From assembly GCA_007115705.1 (NCBI GenBank), contig QXEO01002092.1, positions 62,001 through 126,000 on the forward strand: a stretch of DNA of 64,000 nt. The letters are read 5' to 3'. The notes beneath the pieces are model-generated. The model worked only from the letters and a program-made list of their open reading frames with translations. It was not told the DNA's origin and ran no database searches. The position numbers and the translations under genes are program-made. The stretch's first letter is position 1, and each line of letters begins with the position of its first letter. The DNA comes from Dactylis glomerata. Its lineage: Eukaryota > Streptophyta > Magnoliopsida > Poales > Poaceae. This document shows, piece by piece, positions 54,223 to 64,000 of this stretch.

Positions 54223-54697
54223 AAGAGCGGCGAAGGAATAACTCCCGACGTTTCAGTAACCGACCTCCACGTCGTGCGCCACCGCGATGGTTGCCGCGGC
54301 AGATCGTGGGAGGGGCTGATGGGACACACTGCTGACGTATGCCGGCCTACCCCACATGACGACCCGAGAAGTTATGGCGAAGGGGATTCCGAGGTCCAGG
54401 TGACTAGACGGGACACTGGCGCACTGCGCCGGCCGCAGCGTGGAAACAAGGCTCGAGGCAGCACAGTTTCCCAAGAGGTAGCGCGTCGGTTCGCGGCCGC
54501 CGGCTGAGTCGCCCCCAGAGCCGGTTCGTCCCGAGGCGGCCGGGAGAGCTCCGCACGGCCTAGCATCGATGACTAGATCAACCCGATCGGACAGGAGATC
54601 CTGGGACTTCGATGAAGACGAGCAAAACTTCGGCGAAGAGAAGAACCCGCCGAAGCCCCATGCTAGCCCATGAGACTTCGCCAGTTTCGGGGGCTAG
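54223..54697 (+). other. TE-I region before the 3' LTR: antisense promoter flank and polypurine tract
   Basis: No gene. It would hold upstream promoter sequence of the antisense ORF. The polypurine-rich TTTCGGGGGCTAG at 54685-54697 abuts the LTR. Confidence 0.6.
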
Positions 54698-55442
54698 TGT
54701 CGTGGGGATGACTTAGGGGGCGCACCACGAGCCAGGCCATATGCCGGCTGGCGTCCCAGGAATCCCCGAGGCTTCGGTGCTAGGAGACCGGCTCCACTCG
54801 AGGAGGGCCGGCTGCGCCAGCTGCCGGCTGAAGACTTCACCAAGGAGGGCTGGAGCCGGGCGAAGGGGACAAGACTCCTCCAACGGCCGTCTCGCCAAAA
54901 GCGGAGCGGTCCCGACAAGAGCGACAGAGGCGCAGACAGGAGTGACGAGCGCCATGACCGCAACCAGCCAATGGGAGGGCGAGGATCCTTCTCCACGGCA
55001 GGATCCGAGGCAAAGGAGAAGGGATATGCTCTCCAGATGCCAGCCTGAGGCAAAGGCACTTTATAAAGTGCCTTTGCCAGAGCACAGCGGGGGGAGATGA
55101 GGCCGAAGACGCCGCCGCCAAGGAGCCGGCAGCCGGCCGAAGCGTTACCAAAACCTGTAACCAGGCCCCCGTCTATATAAGGGGGCCTGGACCCTTAGCG
55201 TAGGGAGATCCAATCTTCTTCTTCCTCCCCTAGCCGAACAGCTCGAGGAGCACTGTAATCGCTACTACTCAATCAATACGAAGCAGGCAGGAAGTAGGGG
55301 TTTACCTCTAACCGGGAGGGCCCTGAACCTGGGTAAACCGAGGTGTCTCAGTTGGCACAATCCCGAGCCGGACCCATCGTCACCAACGTCGAGCCCCTCC
55401 GATAAGCCTCCCCATGGCTACTGTCTCCAAATTCCCACGACA
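54698..55442 (+). repeat. TE-I 3' LTR (745 bp)
   Basis: It begins TGTCGTGGGG and ends TTCCCACGACA. TATATAA at 55174-55180 and the palindrome at 55049-55078. About four differences from the 5' LTR, all transitions. Confidence 0.95.
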
Positions 55443-56196
55443 CCGTCTACATAAGGAGCAAAGTGTAATGGCAAGCCTCACTCACCATTAATCCTTTCTA
55501 ATCTATGGAAACTACCTGGAATCGTGAGTTTTGGCTCCACCAGCCTCGCAATTTTGGCTAATTGCGGCTTAACGCGAACGTGAGTTTTCGCTCGGCTGCC
55601 TTTCGAGAAAGAGCCAGAGCACGGTGTCCGCGCTGGGGCCTTCGCCTGGAAAATAGCAGGCCCGCAAAACCCAGAACGGATCGAGCTCTGACTAGGGAAG
55701 GGACCCGCTACAGTCACCTCATACGATCCATGGTGCTCTCTCCTCTCGGGCGACACTCGAATGAAGGTGCATGAGCGTGCGAGGGTCGCACAATTCGTGT
55801 AGATTTCTCCCAGTCTCCTGCTATCCTTGTCTGCGGCCTTGTGCTCTTTCTCCTGGAATCGCCTTTGTTGTGTTTGAACGCTTGGGGGGCTGCAGGGAAA
55901 TAGTCCTGTGTGCCATTACAGTCACCTCTGGAGCGCCAGTGCCCGCTAGCCTTGCACCACGAGCTGCATACTAAGCGTTAGGCTGCTGTCCCGCTCAGAG
56001 GCTGGCCCCTGAACGGCGTAGAGCATTCCCCAGACAAAGGCGAGATGAGGAAAAATGCGCAAGGGTGCAAACAAGGATATTTTGGCGAATAACGCCTTAA
56101 GTGCAATTACAACTTAAACTGGCCCAGCAGGGCAATGTCTGATGGCTGCCAAGTGTGCAGCTAACATAATTCTTCTGGAGGAGGTCTAGGAGGAGC
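55443..56196 (+). other. TE-H spacer after TE-I
   Basis: No gene is supported. The sequence is not recognisable as the continuation of the TE-H gag at 38919. It looks like the noncoding region that normally follows pol in such elements. Confidence 0.6.
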
Positions 56197-59100
56197 TTAC
56201 TGGGCGACCGCTACGTCGCCCTCGCCATCGCCGGTGCCTTGGCTGGAGCCCGAGGACACGTCTTCACTGGACTCCGACGACCTGTCATCTTCCTCCTCAG
56301 CTTCCCCGCTGCCGGACTCCCCGGAGCTAGAGGTGTCACCACTGGAGGAGCTCTCCTGGCTGGCAGCGGTGGATGCTCCAGGGCGAGCGTAGATGGCCTG
56401 CAGCCATTGTAGGGCGATCTCCCTCTACTCTGCCTGGGTCACCGCTGCGCAATCAGGAGTTCCCGGCGGGGGAGGCGACGACCTCCGTAGCACCTCTTCC
56501 AGGTTGAGGTCGGGGCGGAGGCAATGGAGGTTGGTGAAGATTCTCATTCCCGCGAGCCCCAGCAGCTCTCGGCACTCGGCGTTGATGAGCTCCAGGACCC
56601 TCGCCGATGCGCCGTCCAGCTGTTCGGCCAGCTGGCTGAAGAAGAGCAGGACCGACCCATCGTCCTCAGGGACGGTGGGCAGGTTCAGCCAGTGGATGCC
56701 CAGGCGGTGCACCGCCTCTATGAAGCGGGCTGAGAACCCGTGGAACATCTGCACCTGCTGCCTTCGCAGCACGCACGCCTCCTCTTCGGAGTCCCTAGCC
56801 TCCTGGAGCTCCCTGGAGGTCTCCACGCCCTGCAGGGCTGATGCCAATTTCTCCTCCTCAAGCCTCTGCACTTCGCGTCGGAGCAAGGCGATGGTGGCAT
56901 CGGCTTCAGCAAGGGCGCGCTCAGCGCCCCGGTGTGCCTCATGCGCCCCCTTCAGCTCGGTCTCCAAGTCACGGACCTGGCGCTCCAAGGTCTCGCGCCC
57001 CCGCTTGTACGTCACCAGGGCGTCATCGGTCTTGGTGCGGAAGTCTGTGTGGCACGCCTCGGTGAACTCGGTGCGTCTCCGCTCGAACTCCTGCTCCATG
57101 CTGACCCATCGCTAGTTTAGCATGTGGTCCGTCTTCGCCTGAAGGGAATCCTCGTGCTGGTTCAGCGCTTCTTGGCGCCGAGTCAAGTCATCATTGAACT
57201 GGCTGGCCATTGCCTCTCGGCTCTCGAGGGCCTCTCGCTCCCTGTTGAGCCGATCCTCGAGGGCATGGAGCTGCTCCTCTCGGAGGCGAAGACCCCGCTC
57301 GCGTTCGCGAGCCTCCGCTTCTCAGACAGTGAGCCCAGCCTCTTGCAGGCTCAGGCTCTCCGCCCGAGAATTGGCGCTCTCCTCGCGAGCGTGGAGGAGG
57401 GCCTCCCGGTCTTTGACCTCATCCAACCTCTGCTGGGCATTGGCGAGAAGGCCATCGGTGTTGGTCCTGGCTTCGTCCAGGAGGTGCTGGGCTGCCCGCT
57501 TAGCCTCCTCCCTAGCCAAGGCTAGGTTGGGAGGCCCGACGATGGGAGGAATCCTCTGGCGCGCCTCGGAGATGATCTTCATCGCCTCTTGGTGCACCCT
57601 GGCCAGGACTCCCCTCGCCGACTCCCTGGCATTCGCCAGAGCTTCCTCGGCCTCCTCGGCTACGCTGGCGCGGATCTCCTCCACCACCTTCCTCGCCTGC
57701 TCGCGGCGCTCGATGGCACGCTGGTCAAGGAGACAGCATCTCTCCATGGCTTGATGTAGGAGGGCCTAGCCCTCGTTGATGCGTGCCTCCTCGGCAGTGT
57801 GCGCCCTGATGACCTCGTCGCGAAGGGCGCCGGTCACGGTCACGAGCACCCTTGCCCAGGGGTCCGTGGCGTGGGGCTCGGCGGCGATCCTCGCAGGTCT
57901 CCCCAGTATCTCCGGCAGGGGAGGCGATGTGGCCCTGGAGGGCCCCGGCTCGGTGGAGGTTGTCCCCCTCACGCCGCTGGGCTCGGGGGCTATCCCTGAG
58001 CTGGGCGGTGCTGCAGTTCTTGCCAAAGGAGCCTCCGGGGTAGCGGTGGTGCTGGCTACAAAGGGGGCAGCAGGAGCTGCCCCCATCGTTTTTGGTGTGC
58101 CCCCTGCGCTAGGGGGCTTGGCCATGCTGGGAGCCGTGGTGGCTCCTGAGGCGGGCTGTGCGTCCGTGGATGCACGATCCTCTTCTTCTCCGGTGGCGCA
58201 CGGTGGCGTCGCCGGTGTGGCTGTGGCGGTTGGGTCAGGTCCCGACGTGGCCTGACCGGTCTTCCTCTTCTTCCTCCTCTTCTTCTCTTCCTTCTTCTCC
58301 TCAACATCTCTGGAGGTGGGAAGGGGAAATGAGGTTAGGGAAAAGGTAAGTCAAAGGTAAAGGTCTTTGTGCATGAGTACTCATGAGGCATCCCATTCCA
58401 CCCATCCTCTCTTGCTCGGGAGGGAGGAAGGGGGTGGTGGGGGCGCGGAGGACTCGCCCGCCGGTTTCTTCCCTTGGGAGGCCCCGGCCTCAGGTCACCG
58501 GCTGGCGCGCTCATCGTTGGACTTAGAGCGGCGCTACGCCTCTAGGCGAGCTCGGCGCTCCTCCTCCTCCAGGCCTCGCGAGGAGGACGCGCCGGCGTCT
58601 CCTCTGGAGGGCTGGTCTGGCAAGGAAGAGTCATCGTCGAAGGAATCTGAGAGCACCACAGTGCCCCTAGGACACCTCTGGTGGACCAGCTGATCGCCGG
58701 ACTCTACATCATCGTTGTCGTCATCTCCAGAGGCCGTGGGCCCCATTCCTCTTGCCGCCAAGTCCTGCTCCGAGCTGGCCGCGGGTGTGCTCGGGAGGGG
58801 ACCAGGCACGACGCCATCCGCTAGGAATGGGCCCCAGGCGTTGAACTTCAAAATCCCCGCCGTTACGCGGCTGATCTCCCGAGCGCCCAGGCAGTAGATC
58901 AGCAAGGCATTGCGCGGGATGGCGGGGATAGCGACTGAAGAGAAGAAGGCCCTGATTACCTCCTCCCAAGCGTCGGCGTTGAGCTCGCTGAGGTGGAGCC
59001 TAAGCTCATCCCCGGCCCTGTGCCTCCAGATCTCCCGGCGGTGGTTCTACAGGGGGCGATGCGCCGGGTGATGAACTCCACCCCAACCATGGTCCCTGTG

Positions 59101-59774
59101 ATGCAAGCCTCCCAGAGATCTCGGATTCGCGGGCGGAGCGTCCTCAGGACTTCTTCAGGAAGGGCCTCGCTGGCCCAGGTGGTGAGCTTGACAGGAGGGA
59201 TCCCGGTGATGAGAAAGAGCTCTGATTCTTCGAGGATGTCGACAAAGAACTAGCGGCTCTGAAAATCTTCAACTTTCTTCATCCACTTCAAGTCGATGAA
59301 GTCGCCCTCCGTTCCGGTGGTGGCGATAAAGGATACGCATCCAAAACTCTAGTTTAGCCCAGAGGACCGGAGGGAGAAGAGGTGGCAGAAGTATGCCACC
59401 GACGGCTTGATGCCGATCCAGGCCTCACAGGCGTAGGCAAAGACCGCCAGCAAGGTGACAGACTTGGGATGAAGGTGGATGGCCTGGATCCCGTAAGTCT
59501 CCAAGATCGCCAGGAAGAAGGGGGAGAACGGCGGCAACAGGCCGGTGAAGATGGAAAAGAGGAAGAACGGCTACGCCGTCGGGGGCAGGGTATCCCGCGG
59601 TGCGCGGCCATGCCAGATGCGGGTGGCGCCCCACTCGTTGTTCTTGCTCCTGACCATCTCTCGGACGGTCTGGAGCTCGCGGCTACTCTTGATTCAGGAG
59701 TCGAGTAGGGGCACCGCCGGCCGCGGTACGGCTGCGGAAGGCCTCGCCGCTCCAATAGCCCTGCGCGGTGCCAT
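56197..59774 (-). pseudogene. TE-H antisense gene with a gypsy-type transposase-like domain and coiled coils
   Basis: On the minus strand the ATG at 59774 starts MAPRRAIGAARPSAAVPRP. Stops and shifts interrupt it early. About 59550-59350 encodes a conserved block (PFSPFFLAILETYGIQAIHL, PKSVTLLAVFAYACEAWIGI) like the putative gypsy-type transposon domain (Pfam PF04195 type) found in grass Tat elements. A Ser/Asp/Pro-rich middle follows, with a possible intron near 58270-58390 (acceptor CACCTCCAG). Then come long Glu/Ala/Arg coiled coils (57747-57322 and 57099-56425) and an acidic Ser-rich tail ending in AVAQ at 56197. A TATA-like CTTAAAAGC is at about 59906-59914 on the minus strand. The protein role is unknown and this copy is broken. 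Confidence 0.75.
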
Positions 59775-60181
59775 GGATCTGGGCGTGGGCGAGGTGTGGT
59801 GAGAAGATTGGAGGCTAAGAAGATTTGGATGTGCAAGATCTTTAGGAAGGAGGCGGCGGCGGCGATGTGCTGTGGGAAAGAGGAAGGAGCCTTCTCTGCC
59901 AAGCTTTTAAGGGGAGAGGCCAGGGCGCGGTTTTCGAAGCATCAGCCTTGATGCGATGGTTCGAAAAATGCCCGTTACCCCACCCACTTCACACGATCTC
60001 CACACCGCCGCCTCGCTTCGTCAACTGCAAGGGCGCCACGTGCCCACGATCTCTGCCTCTTCACATGGTCCTCTGACCGCACGGTTGATGCGTGCCATTG
60101 GAGGGCCCAGTAGCTTCTAGGGCCCCCGGCCCTTCGCTCCCTCGAGGGGGCGCGTTCGCGGGCCAGGCTCCCGGGGGCTAC
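59775..60181 (+). other. TE-H region between the antisense gene and the 3' LTR
   Basis: No gene. It holds the presumed antisense promoter and the polypurine tract (CTCCCGGGGGCTAC, ending at 60181). Confidence 0.6.
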
Positions 60182-61088
60182 TGTCGGTGTTATGGATACT
60201 GGGGTATCCCGGTCCACCTGCTCCTAGGCCACGTCATCGGCCCATCTTCAGAATCAACGACCCAAGCTACGGAGAAGACCCTCACGAGGAGGCGCCTCGT
60301 GAGGAGAACGATGACATAAACGGCTAAGGACCAGAAGACCTCCTCCTGAGCCCCCACTGGTGAGGAGAGGAAGCACGCCCACGTCAGCTCAGCATGTTTG
60401 CATGCAGAGCAAGAAGATAACGGGCAGAAGACCGCGTACCACCCACGCTACCCCCGACAAGGAGGAGACCAACTTTTGCTATGCCTGCCCAAAGCGGCAT
60501 AGTGGTTGTTGGCCACCCCCCCTAAAAATAGCGTGGATAGTGTAGGGCGCCAGAGGAGGACGTTAGCTTCCTCCACCCACTCCTGTGGATTGGTGCCGCT
60601 ACTCTACGAAGACCCTGTCCACCGAAGAGGGTAGTCTACAGCTGTCCACCCTCCTTGGCCGTATGTGTGGCAACCCCTTCCCTAAGAAGATAAGGGGAAG
60701 GAGGGCCTTGGCGCTATAAGAGGAGGGAAGGCCATCCCTTAGAGAGAGGGGAATTCTAGATCTAATCTTCTCCAAGTTGCTAGTTGGGCACGCAGGTTCT
60801 TCAACCTCTGGCCAGCTAGAGCTTTGTAACCAAGACCTTGTACTCCTCGCGAGGTGTCGCGTTGCAATACAAGAAGGCAGGAAGTAGGGGTTTTACCTCA
60901 CCACGAGGGCCCTGAACCTAGGTAAAACTCGGTCTCTCTCTCTGCAGTGCGTAGGGCGTTCGACACTCGAGGCTTCCGTCACCATGTTTCGTTGCGATCT
61001 AAGATCTCACACATTCAGCCCCCTGCGTTTGAATCCTTGGGTCCATCGCGTGGTACCCCGTGTTCTTGCGACACAAAATCCACCGACA
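60182..61088 (+). repeat. TE-H 3' LTR (907 bp)
   Basis: It begins TGTCGGTGTTATGG and ends CACCGACA, the same length as the 5' LTR. GACAT follows at 61089-61093. Confidence 0.93.
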
Positions 61089-61093
61089 GACAT

Positions 61094-61560
61094 CCTACGA
61101 CATGCAGTAATTAATTCTAAGGCTGTCCCATTCATTTATTATTATATTCATATTATTTCATTAGTCAGGTCATGTTGTGGGCCACTTAGGGTTATTTGTG
61201 TTTTTGGTTTGGCCTGTCCAAGCATAATAGTTTTCTGGACATCTATATAAGAGGCCAGCTGTCTAGGGTTTAGGGGAGTTCAGTTGTTTAGTCTAAAACT
61301 ATCATGTGATCCACCCTGTATCATCCCTCCGGGGAAATGGCGCTGCTATGTTATCAAATAGAGATTGCTGCGAGGGTTCTTATGTTCATCAAGAATTATC
61401 GAGCTAAGGTTTGAGGTGTGGTGATCTTCATCATGTTGCTTGTTGGATTCGTTCCTCTTCTTCAAGTGACGTTCTTTGCATTATTGGAAGATTTCTTACC
61501 TGGTTGACTCGCTGTGAAAGATTGGGACAAAACTCCAAGGATCATCGGCGTGATCCTTAC
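61094..61560 (+). repeat. TE-G LTR-like segment
   Basis: It shares long stretches with 36980-37215 (ATGCAGTAATTAA, GGCCTGTCCAAGC, CATCCCTCCGGGG). It includes TATATAAG and an RNA-start-like leader. A possible degenerate primer site (TGGTATCCGAT) lies at 61563-61573. The exact ends are not determined. Confidence 0.5.
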
Positions 61561-61573
61561 CATGTGGTATCCG

Positions 61574-62399
61574 ATTTCTAGGTTGATCACGGTGAGTATT
61601 TTCTATTGTTGATCTGCGGATTCTTGCTCGAGCATTTTTCAGATCAGTTCTTGCAGATCACTGGTTACTTGTTGGAGTTTTCATTGGCCTTGGTCTCGTC
61701 CATATCAATCTCCTTCTAGATCGATTTTGGGTGAGGATCACAATCCCTACCTGGCCGATCGATCCACTCTTGATCTAGCCAGGAGTCCAGGCGGTACACA
61801 TTTTCAGATCGACAAGTTTTCTTTGTTTTCGCCTGTGTTGATTTTGTCTCATGCCTAGGAGTTAGCTTCGCTGACATCGATACCAGATCCAATTTTTCCC
61901 AGAGTCCTACAAGCCTACTATTGCCAAGGCGTTAGCGGCAGTTGAAAAACAAACAAACATGCCCTCGCATCGGGCGCCGAGGCATAGACATTCTCTGTGA
62001 TAGAGCGAGAGGTCTCGCTCGCCCCGCTGATCACAGGGTCGCACCGCACCCAGCACCAGCTCTCAGCCCGCCACCGGCCCATCTGCCCAAGCACCTGGGG
62101 CAATTGACCCATCAGTTTCCTAGTGTTCTTGGCCACATCGAGGGACAGCCCCCACTCAGGGTTGAGGCTCGCTAGACCTCAGATGGTCTCCATCCTCGGA
62201 CAAGACCTACTCGGCCACGATACTGCTGCTACTATTCCTGTGTTTTGGCTTGGAAAGGAATCAGCCGAATTAGTTTGCATACAACATAGTTCTTATCGGA
62301 AGCCAAACATGAACATTTTACTGCTGCTACGATAATACAAGGATAATTCAGGTATGGGTTTATGAAGGCATGTCCATTTGACTGACAAAGCAGACGATA
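61574..62399 (+). other. TE-G leader, no gene seen
   Basis: About 830 bases with scattered stops in all frames and no recognisable domain. It probably is the untranslated leader and decayed gag start. Confidence 0.5.
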
Positions 62400-63458
62400 T
62401 TGTATATATACAATGACTATTTAGAGATCTTGGTTGGTTTGAGGTATGATGCAACTAAAATCAAGTGGAGATTGGACAGTGCTGCAAAGTTCGTAGAGTA
62501 TGAGTCTTGGGAATCTCACATGGAGCGTGGCTTTGCACAATGTCATGCCCGTGATAGCAAGTTTGGTGGTCATACTGAATTTCTACTTGCCCATCGGCGT
62601 GTGGATGCACAGGTGGTTACTTGGTGGCGTGAAGAAAGGTGCGCAATGGGCATCACAGTTGGAACATCTAGTTGGGTGGATTTGAAGCAATTTATGTATA
62701 CTCGATTTTTGGATAAGTCCGTGGAGTCGGACAAGGCGGTTGTTCCAGAGGTACAAGCCAAGGTTGATGGAGATGACACACCATTGAGAGATATGAGTAT
62801 ACAACTTCACAAATTGTCCAATGGTGATGAGACAGTAAGGAGAAATCAGTGATGCAGCCTTTTTCAAACACAATGCACCATCAAGGAGAAGGCATGCAAA
62901 CTGATTATTGACAGCGGTAGTTACTATAATGGCATCAGTAGGGCTATGGTGGCATCATTGGGGTTGTCCATATGGCGTATTCCTGAACCTAAGCATGTTG
63001 AGTGGGTTTATAGCCGCGGTATGCTAAAGATTACTCACAAGGTGCATGTGCCATTTACAGTTGATGACTATGTTGATGAGGTGGAATACGATGTGTTGCC
63101 ATTGGAGGTGTCTGGGCTGTTACTTTGATGTCCATGGCAATATGATCATAATGCTATACATGCTGGGAGAGCAAATACATATTCCTTTATGCATGATGGC
63201 AAACAATGAACTTTGAAGCCTATGAGAGATGATCAAATCAAGTCTGATGTCATGTTGGTGGTTCGCAAGAAGAAGTTGCATAAAGCTAAGCCACAACCAG
63301 GGCTAGCTAAGGTGTACCATGAGGAACATGATCCGAATAGCATCAGTGGTGATATTGTTTTAGCAAAGCCTGTAGATGACAAGCCAGTTGTTCTTGTTAG
63401 TGATAAACCGGTTAAGTTAAGCCTCTTATTGATGAAGGGAAGGATATGTCAGCATGTG
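62400..63458 (+). pseudogene. TE-G gag and protease remnant
   Basis: 62412-62852 reads as Ty3/gypsy gag-like (KWRLDSAAKFVEYESWESHM, VTWWREERCAMGI). After a stop and shift, 62880-63461 shows a retropepsin region (KLIIDSGSYYNGISRAMVAS, WVYSRGMLKITHKVHVPF) followed by CPWQYDHNAIHAGRANTYSF. Stops at 63126 and 63209 mark decay. It ends where TE-K begins. Confidence 0.7.
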
Positions 63459-64000
63459 TGAAAGGATCTATACAGCGACTAGAGGGAGGGTGAATAGGCG
63501 CTAAGTTAATTTTTTAATCTTTTTCAATTTAAGGCTTGACACAAAGTAAAATCACTAGATGTGCAACTAGGTGAATTTCCTATAAGTGACAATCATGCAA
63601 GTAAACAAGTAACTAGCAAGATACAAGTAAGGGAAAGAAATGATCGAAGAGTGGAGATCAGAGACACAAGGATGTATTCCCGTAGTTCCTTCCTTTTGAG
63701 GGGATTTACATCTATGTTGGAGAGGTGTAGTGACACGGAGTCCACCAATGCCACAAAGGCTCACCTTGTTCTCCGGTGATCAAGCCACGGAGGCTAGCTT
63801 GTTTCCACTAAGCGGTGGTATTGGGGGAACCAACCGAATCCCTTACATGGAGCTTGGGCCACACATCCGCAACTCAATTGGAGGCTCCTAAGAAATCCAC
63901 GGAGGCTAGAATACTACAAAGATGAGTCAATCAACCAATTACAATACCTAGGTTCTCAAGAACCCCTAGGCACAAATCCTCCAAGCAAATGGAAGAGGAA
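63459..64000 (-). repeat. TE-K: copia LTR of the TE-F family, cut by the window edge
   Basis: It begins TGAAAGGATC after ATGTG (63454-63458) and follows the same sequence as 16411 and 26948 onward (GTGCAACTAGGTGAATTTCC, then ATGTATTCCCGTAGTTCC), with more differences and small indels. The orientation is the same as TE-F (minus). Whether it is a solo LTR or a whole element lies outside the window. Confidence 0.85.

Larger units (their letters stand above)
38920..55442 (+). mobile_element. TE-I: Tat-like Ty3/gypsy element with an antisense B3/AT-hook gene, hosting TE-J
   Basis: 745-bp LTRs with inverted ends TGTCGTGGG...CCCACGACA (38920-39664 and 54698-55442) differ at about four positions. 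Interior order: primer site, gag, protease, [TE-J], RT, RNase H, second RNase H, integrase, noncoding spacer, antisense ORF, polypurine tract (54685-54697). Dual RNase H and an antisense gene place it in the Tat lineage. The flanking 5-mers are CCATT and CCGTC, not a clean duplication. Without TE-J the element is about 9.7 kb. Confidence 0.93.
37411..61088 (+). mobile_element. TE-H: Tat-like Ty3/gypsy element, pol deleted, hosting TE-I
   Basis: 907-bp LTRs (37411-38317 and 60182-61088; the second starts TGTCGGTG and both end CACCGACA) are flanked by GACAT. Its own interior is only the start of gag (38318-38919), a spacer and an antisense gene (55443-60181). Everything between is TE-I. No pol of TE-H is present. 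In the first 190 LTR bases I count about nine differences. The antisense gene between the pol position and the 3' LTR is typical of Tat-lineage elements. Confidence 0.92.
61089..63458 (+). mobile_element. TE-G right part: chromovirus-like Ty3/gypsy remnant
   Basis: It starts with the right copy of the GACAT duplication. An LTR-like segment with TATATAAG at 61245-61252 and a CTAGGGTTTAGGGGAG leader follows, similar to 36980-37215. A leader with no gene (about 61560-62399) and gag and protease remnants (62400-63458) come next. It ends at the copia LTR TE-K. The family assignment is from protease sequence style and is moderate. Confidence 0.6.

Noticed and set aside
56393..57115. Plus-strand frame of 240 codons
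   Set aside because: Ser/Arg-rich shadow of the coiled-coil antisense gene of TE-H.
59354..59902. Minus-strand frame of 182 codons beginning MAEKAPSSFPQH
   Set aside because: The conserved gypsy-type transposase-like block is in a different minus-strand frame with stops. This frame is Ser/Arg/Pro-rich and looks like a shadow.
1..64000. Host protein-coding gene
   Set aside because: Every long frame with a recognisable domain belongs to a retrotransposon. The remaining stretches are LTRs or element spacers.

Overview
The window is a block of nested LTR retrotransposons from a plant nuclear genome, almost certainly a grass. The grass assignment is an inference. It rests on the element types: Athila-like Ty3/gypsy elements with TGAT...ATCA LTR ends and tRNA-Asp-type primer sites, Tat-like Ty3/gypsy elements with two RNase H domains and antisense genes, and a SIRE/Maximus-like Ty1/copia element with an initiator-tRNA-Met primer site. 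The dense nesting resembles Triticeae or a related cool-season grass. I see no ordinary host gene, tRNA, rRNA or CRISPR. All long open frames belong to elements or are shadows of them. I label the elements TE-A to TE-K.

Layout, left half. TE-A (+, 1-6320, cut by the window edge) is an Athila-like element with pol, a small 3' ORF and a 3' LTR. It appears to sit inside the 3' LTR of TE-B (-, 6321-11799), a pol-less Athila-like element. TE-B sits in the gag-protease region of TE-C (-, seen at 11800-12577 and 31547-34251). The gag of TE-C is also split by TE-D (-, 12578-31546, target duplication AAGGA). TE-D is split by the complete copia element TE-F (-, 16411-28377, target duplication GGGTG). 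TE-C itself sits in the 5' LTR of TE-E (+, 34252 to about 36840), a decayed gag-protease element.

Layout, right half. A degenerate chromovirus-like Ty3/gypsy segment (TE-G, about 36840-37410 and 61089-63458) is split by the Tat-like TE-H (+, 37411-61088, target duplication GACAT). TE-H contains the Tat-like TE-I (+, 38920-55442), and TE-I contains TE-J (-, 41508-48299, target duplication AGCTG). A second copia LTR of the TE-F family (TE-K) starts at 63459 and runs off the window. By eye, LTR differences agree with the nesting: TE-H about 5 percent in a sample, TE-I 4 in 745, TE-J 5 in 1625.

How the genes relate. Only TE-A, TE-F and TE-I keep recognisable pol. TE-B, TE-D, TE-E and TE-J carry gag-like or gag-protease reading frames at most and would need enzymes supplied in trans. 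TE-J, the youngest by LTR identity, lacks a gag core and all of pol. The most notable content is accessory genes. TE-I carries an intact antisense ORF with three AT-hooks and a B3-type DNA-binding domain, in other words a transcription-factor-like protein inside a retrotransposon. TE-H carries an unrelated antisense gene at the same place. TE-A and TE-F have 3' ORFs that each lie behind an internal copy of their own U3-like promoter module. Several U3 regions also contain strong hairpins or a perfect palindrome.
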